From Bordetella parapertussis (lineage in GTDB: Bacteria; Pseudomonadota; Gammaproteobacteria; Burkholderiales; Burkholderiaceae_C): a DNA stretch of 7,172 bases. The stretch's first letter is position 1. Each line of letters starts with the position of its first letter. The translations under genes and the position numbers were made by a program. The DNA lies in assembly GCA_945900695.1 (NCBI GenBank), contig CAMDJU010000140.1, forward strand, positions 1 through 7,172, given 5' to 3'. The notes beneath the pieces are model-generated. The model did not search any database. It saw nothing but the letters and a program-made list of their open reading frames with translations, and was not told the DNA's origin. Below are positions 6,502 through 7,172 of this stretch, piece by piece.

Positions 6502-6594
6502 GGGGACTGCAAGGAGAGGGGCTCAATAGGGCTCTGGCAGGGGTCCTGAGATAGAGAAGTTCTTGTTTGGTGTTTCAATTTTTGGAGTAGCGAT
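6502..6594 (+). other. fliC 5' leader with GGA motifs, no gene
   Basis: This is the rest of the presumed untranslated leader of the flagellin mRNA. It has GGA at 6504-6506 and 6513-6515 (the latter within AAGGA), plus the GGAG ribosome site at 6584-6587. A short stem CAGG/CCTG (6538-6541 with 6545-6548) is also possible. GGA motifs in hairpins are the binding sites of CsrA-type proteins, which control flagellar mRNAs in other bacteria. Here that is only a suggestion. Confidence 0.35.
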
Positions 6595-7172
6595 ATGTCA
6601 ACCGTCATCAATACCAACGTCAAGGCGATGATTTCCACCAATGCGTTGGTGCAAAACGGGCGCTCGATGCGCACCACGATGGAGAGTTTGTCCACGGGCA
6701 GCCGCATCAACCAGGCGTCTGACGATGCGGCGGGTTTGTCGGTTCGCGAGAACATGACCGCGCAGATCAATGGTTTGAATGCAGCGGTGCGCAATGCCAA
6801 CGACGGCATCAGCATGTTGCAAACGGCCGATGGCGCGCTCAACGAAGTGGCCGAGATGCTGCAGCGCATGCGCGAGCTGGGCACATTGGCGCAAAACGAC
6901 ACCTACTCCACAGCGCAGCGTGTGGCGATGAACGACGAGTTCACGCAGCTGCAAGCAGAGATCGAACGCATTGCTGAAAACACGCAGTGGAACAGCATGG
7001 ATTTGCTGAATGGTACGGGCGGTAACTGGGGCGGTGGGTCACAGTTCTCGTTCCAAGTGGGCGCGAATGCAGCGCAGACGATCACGGTGGCGGTGCCTGG
7101 GATGGGCATTGCTTCATTGGGTGTCAGCATGGTGTCGATTGGCACGGTGGCGGAAGCGCAATTGGCGGTGAG
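6595..7172 (+). CDS. fliC: Flagellin, N-terminal part (3' end outside window)
   Basis: This is the main filament subunit. The 192 visible codons run open to the window edge with no stop. The N-terminus STVINTNVKAMISTNAL, then SLSTGSRINQASDDAAGLSV (residues 31-50), NANDGISMLQTADGALNEV (67-85) and LQRMREL (89-95) form the conserved D0/D1 helices of bacterial flagellins. IERIAENTQWNSMDLLNG closes D1 before a glycine-rich, variable segment. LQRMREL is the region corresponding to the TLR5 contact site of enteric flagellins. The ATG at 6595 has a GGAG site 7 bases upstream. Alanine codons are mostly GCG (about 17 of 25), against GCC in flgL, so codon choice differs sharply from the neighbours. A sigma-28-like promoter lies upstream. 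No cysteine is present in the visible part. Whether this is the only flagellin gene of the genome cannot be told from here. Confidence 0.95.
   Translation, partial: MSTVINTNVKAMISTNALVQNGRSMRTTMESLSTGSRINQASDDAAGLSVRENMTAQINGLNAAVRNANDGISMLQTADGALNEVAEMLQRMRELGTLAQNDTYSTAQRVAMNDEFTQLQAEIERIAENTQWNSMDLLNGTGGNWGGGSQFSFQVGANAAQTITVAVPGMGIASLGVSMVSIGTVAEAQLAV

Noticed and set aside
1..7172. CRISPR arrays, insertion sequences, tRNA or rRNA genes, attachment sites
   Set aside because: No regularly spaced repeats, transposase-like frames, terminal inverted repeats or RNA gene motifs were seen; almost the whole window is flagellar coding sequence.

Overview
The window is part of a flagellar axial-structure locus. 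Every recognisable gene reads on the + strand, in the order: 3' end of a probable flgJ, flgK, flgL, fliD, flaG, and the 5' part of a flagellin gene (fliC) cut by the right edge. The protein signatures look like Betaproteobacteria, order Burkholderiales, most like Comamonadaceae or their neighbours. They include the FliD N-terminus ANKANAQKIMTSLGAGSG, the FlgK segment LQILTRDGRH, and a GC-rich genome with many TTG, GCC and CAA codons. This placement rests on remembered family patterns, not on a database search.

Region by region: bases 3-125 encode a proline-rich C-terminal tail whose stop codon overlaps the flgK start. flgK (118-3384) is very long for its family at 1088 aa. flgL follows after 16 bases and is probably co-transcribed. 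A 57-base gap holds a sigma-28 (FliA)-like promoter and a small dyad just before fliD (4382-5899). The 143-base gap after fliD is AT-rich and holds a clear Rho-independent terminator just ahead of flaG (6043-6432). The 162-base gap after flaG holds a second, better sigma-28-like promoter, hairpins and GGA motifs in the presumed leader of the flagellin gene, which starts at 6595.

Together the genes encode the distal part of the flagellum: FlgK and FlgL are the hook-filament junction, FliD is the filament cap, flagellin is the filament, and FlaG is a filament-length or cap-associated accessory protein. FlgJ, if correctly identified, is the rod-capping and wall-cutting protein. The layout fits the usual timing: junction proteins are read through from the upstream flg operon, while cap and flagellin have late FliA-type promoters.

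I see no previously undescribed system. The most unusual item is the expanded FlgK. It appears to carry a beta-rich module resembling repeats of giant bacterial adhesins, set inside a flagellin-IN-like region, with a DxDxDG acidic loop beside it. Other points worth checking are the paired sigma-28 promoters that each overlap a dyad, possible alternative hairpins in the flagellin leader, a sharp change in alanine codon choice between flgL and fliC, and the terminator that separates flaG from fliD.
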